From NCBI GenBank assembly GCA_964435235.1, contig CAYSXZ010000052.1, forward strand, positions 1 to 22,071: a stretch of DNA of 22,071 nt, in the 5' to 3' direction. Position numbers and translations under genes: made by a program. This DNA comes from JAVZJR01 sp964435235 (GTDB lineage: Archaea; Micrarchaeota; Micrarchaeia; Anstonellales; Bilamarchaeaceae). The notes under the pieces were generated by a model that was not told the origin of the DNA, did no database searches, and saw only the letters and a list, made by a program, of their open reading frames with translations. Positions 21,900 through 22,071 of this stretch are shown here, in pieces. Every line of letters starts with the position of its first letter. Within the stretch, counting starts at the first letter, position 1.

Positions 21900-22071
21900 T
21901 TATAATGTATTACATGAGTTTTGCATTTTTTTATTAGTATTTATTGGTATTTCTCCCTTAGGCAGTTTCCATTTCATCGGTTCATTCTCATTCAATGGAT
22001 TCGAAAGCTCAACCCTATTCTTAATCTGAATAGTAAGAGAATTAAACTTCTCTATTAGTTCCCCTCTTTCC
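21900..22071 (-). CDS. Partial gene, C-terminal part only
   Basis: An open frame on the minus strand enters from the window edge and ends at TAA (21902-21900), giving 56 residues: ERGELIEKFNSLTIQIKNRV, then ELSNPLNENEPMKWKLPKGE and a short polar tail ending SCNTL. The composition looks like real protein (KWKLPKGEIP). I do not recognise it. It faces the methyltransferase gene tail to tail with about 18 nt between the stops; a restriction partner is conceivable but not supported. Confidence 0.5.
   Translation of the reverse strand, partial: ERGELIEKFNSLTIQIKNRVELSNPLNENEPMKWKLPKGEIPINTNKKMQNSCNTL

Overview
The window is archaeal. It carries archaeal-type uS13-uS4-uS11-RpoD, aEF1-beta, L10e, the short archaeal PEP carboxylase, HerA and an EndA-fold protein. 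Its promoters are TATA boxes, often about 27 nt before the start codon, and its tRNA genes lack an encoded CCA and contain introns. The A+T-rich, tightly packed sequence and the introns at non-standard tRNA positions fit a small-genome DPANN-type archaeon (Micrarchaeota-like). That placement is inference; no lineage marker was tested.

Layout. 1-625: 3' part of tRNA-Ile(GAT), about eight 54-bp palindromic repeats, then tRNA-Trp(CCA), whose 5' acceptor strand is the last repeat boundary. 661-4078: FKBP-type lipoprotein isomerase and a P2A Ca2+-ATPase. 4068-8202 (minus): winged-helix/coiled-coil protein, L10e, PEP carboxylase, and tRNA-Arg(GCG) just upstream of it. 8292-11238 (plus): zinc-ribbon protein, aEF1-beta, S13, S4, S11, RpoD, tRNA-Leu(GAG). 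11248-14140 (minus): EndA-like protein, HerA ATPase and a secreted Ig-like protein, probably one operon. 14221-15384 (plus): a membrane protein and a MagIII-like glycosylase. 15381-15722 (minus): a small membrane protein. 15723-16290 has no gene but holds a possible structured RNA. 16291-18199: an orphan protein and a divergent enolase. 18269-22071 looks accessory: DUF4143 ATPase, RNase HI fragment, MNT-HEPN toxin-antitoxin pair, intact RNase HI, DNA methyltransferase and a partial convergent gene.

Main story. All three complete tRNA genes are interrupted, with five insertions in total: Trp near 15/16 and at 37/38, Leu at 15/16, Arg near the D-stem/26 and at 59/60. At Leu 15/16 and Arg 59/60 I can draw a 4-bp helix flanked by 3-nt bulges. 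The same window encodes an EndA-family protein that keeps the catalytic Tyr and Lys but has Arg where the His should be. That would suit a structural subunit of a broad-specificity, multi-subunit splicing endonuclease.

Other leads are a tandem array built on the tRNA-Trp acceptor-stem sequence, a folded intergenic element containing the array's 20-nt palindrome, and a diverged duplicate of the rnhA 5' end in front of the MNT-HEPN pair.
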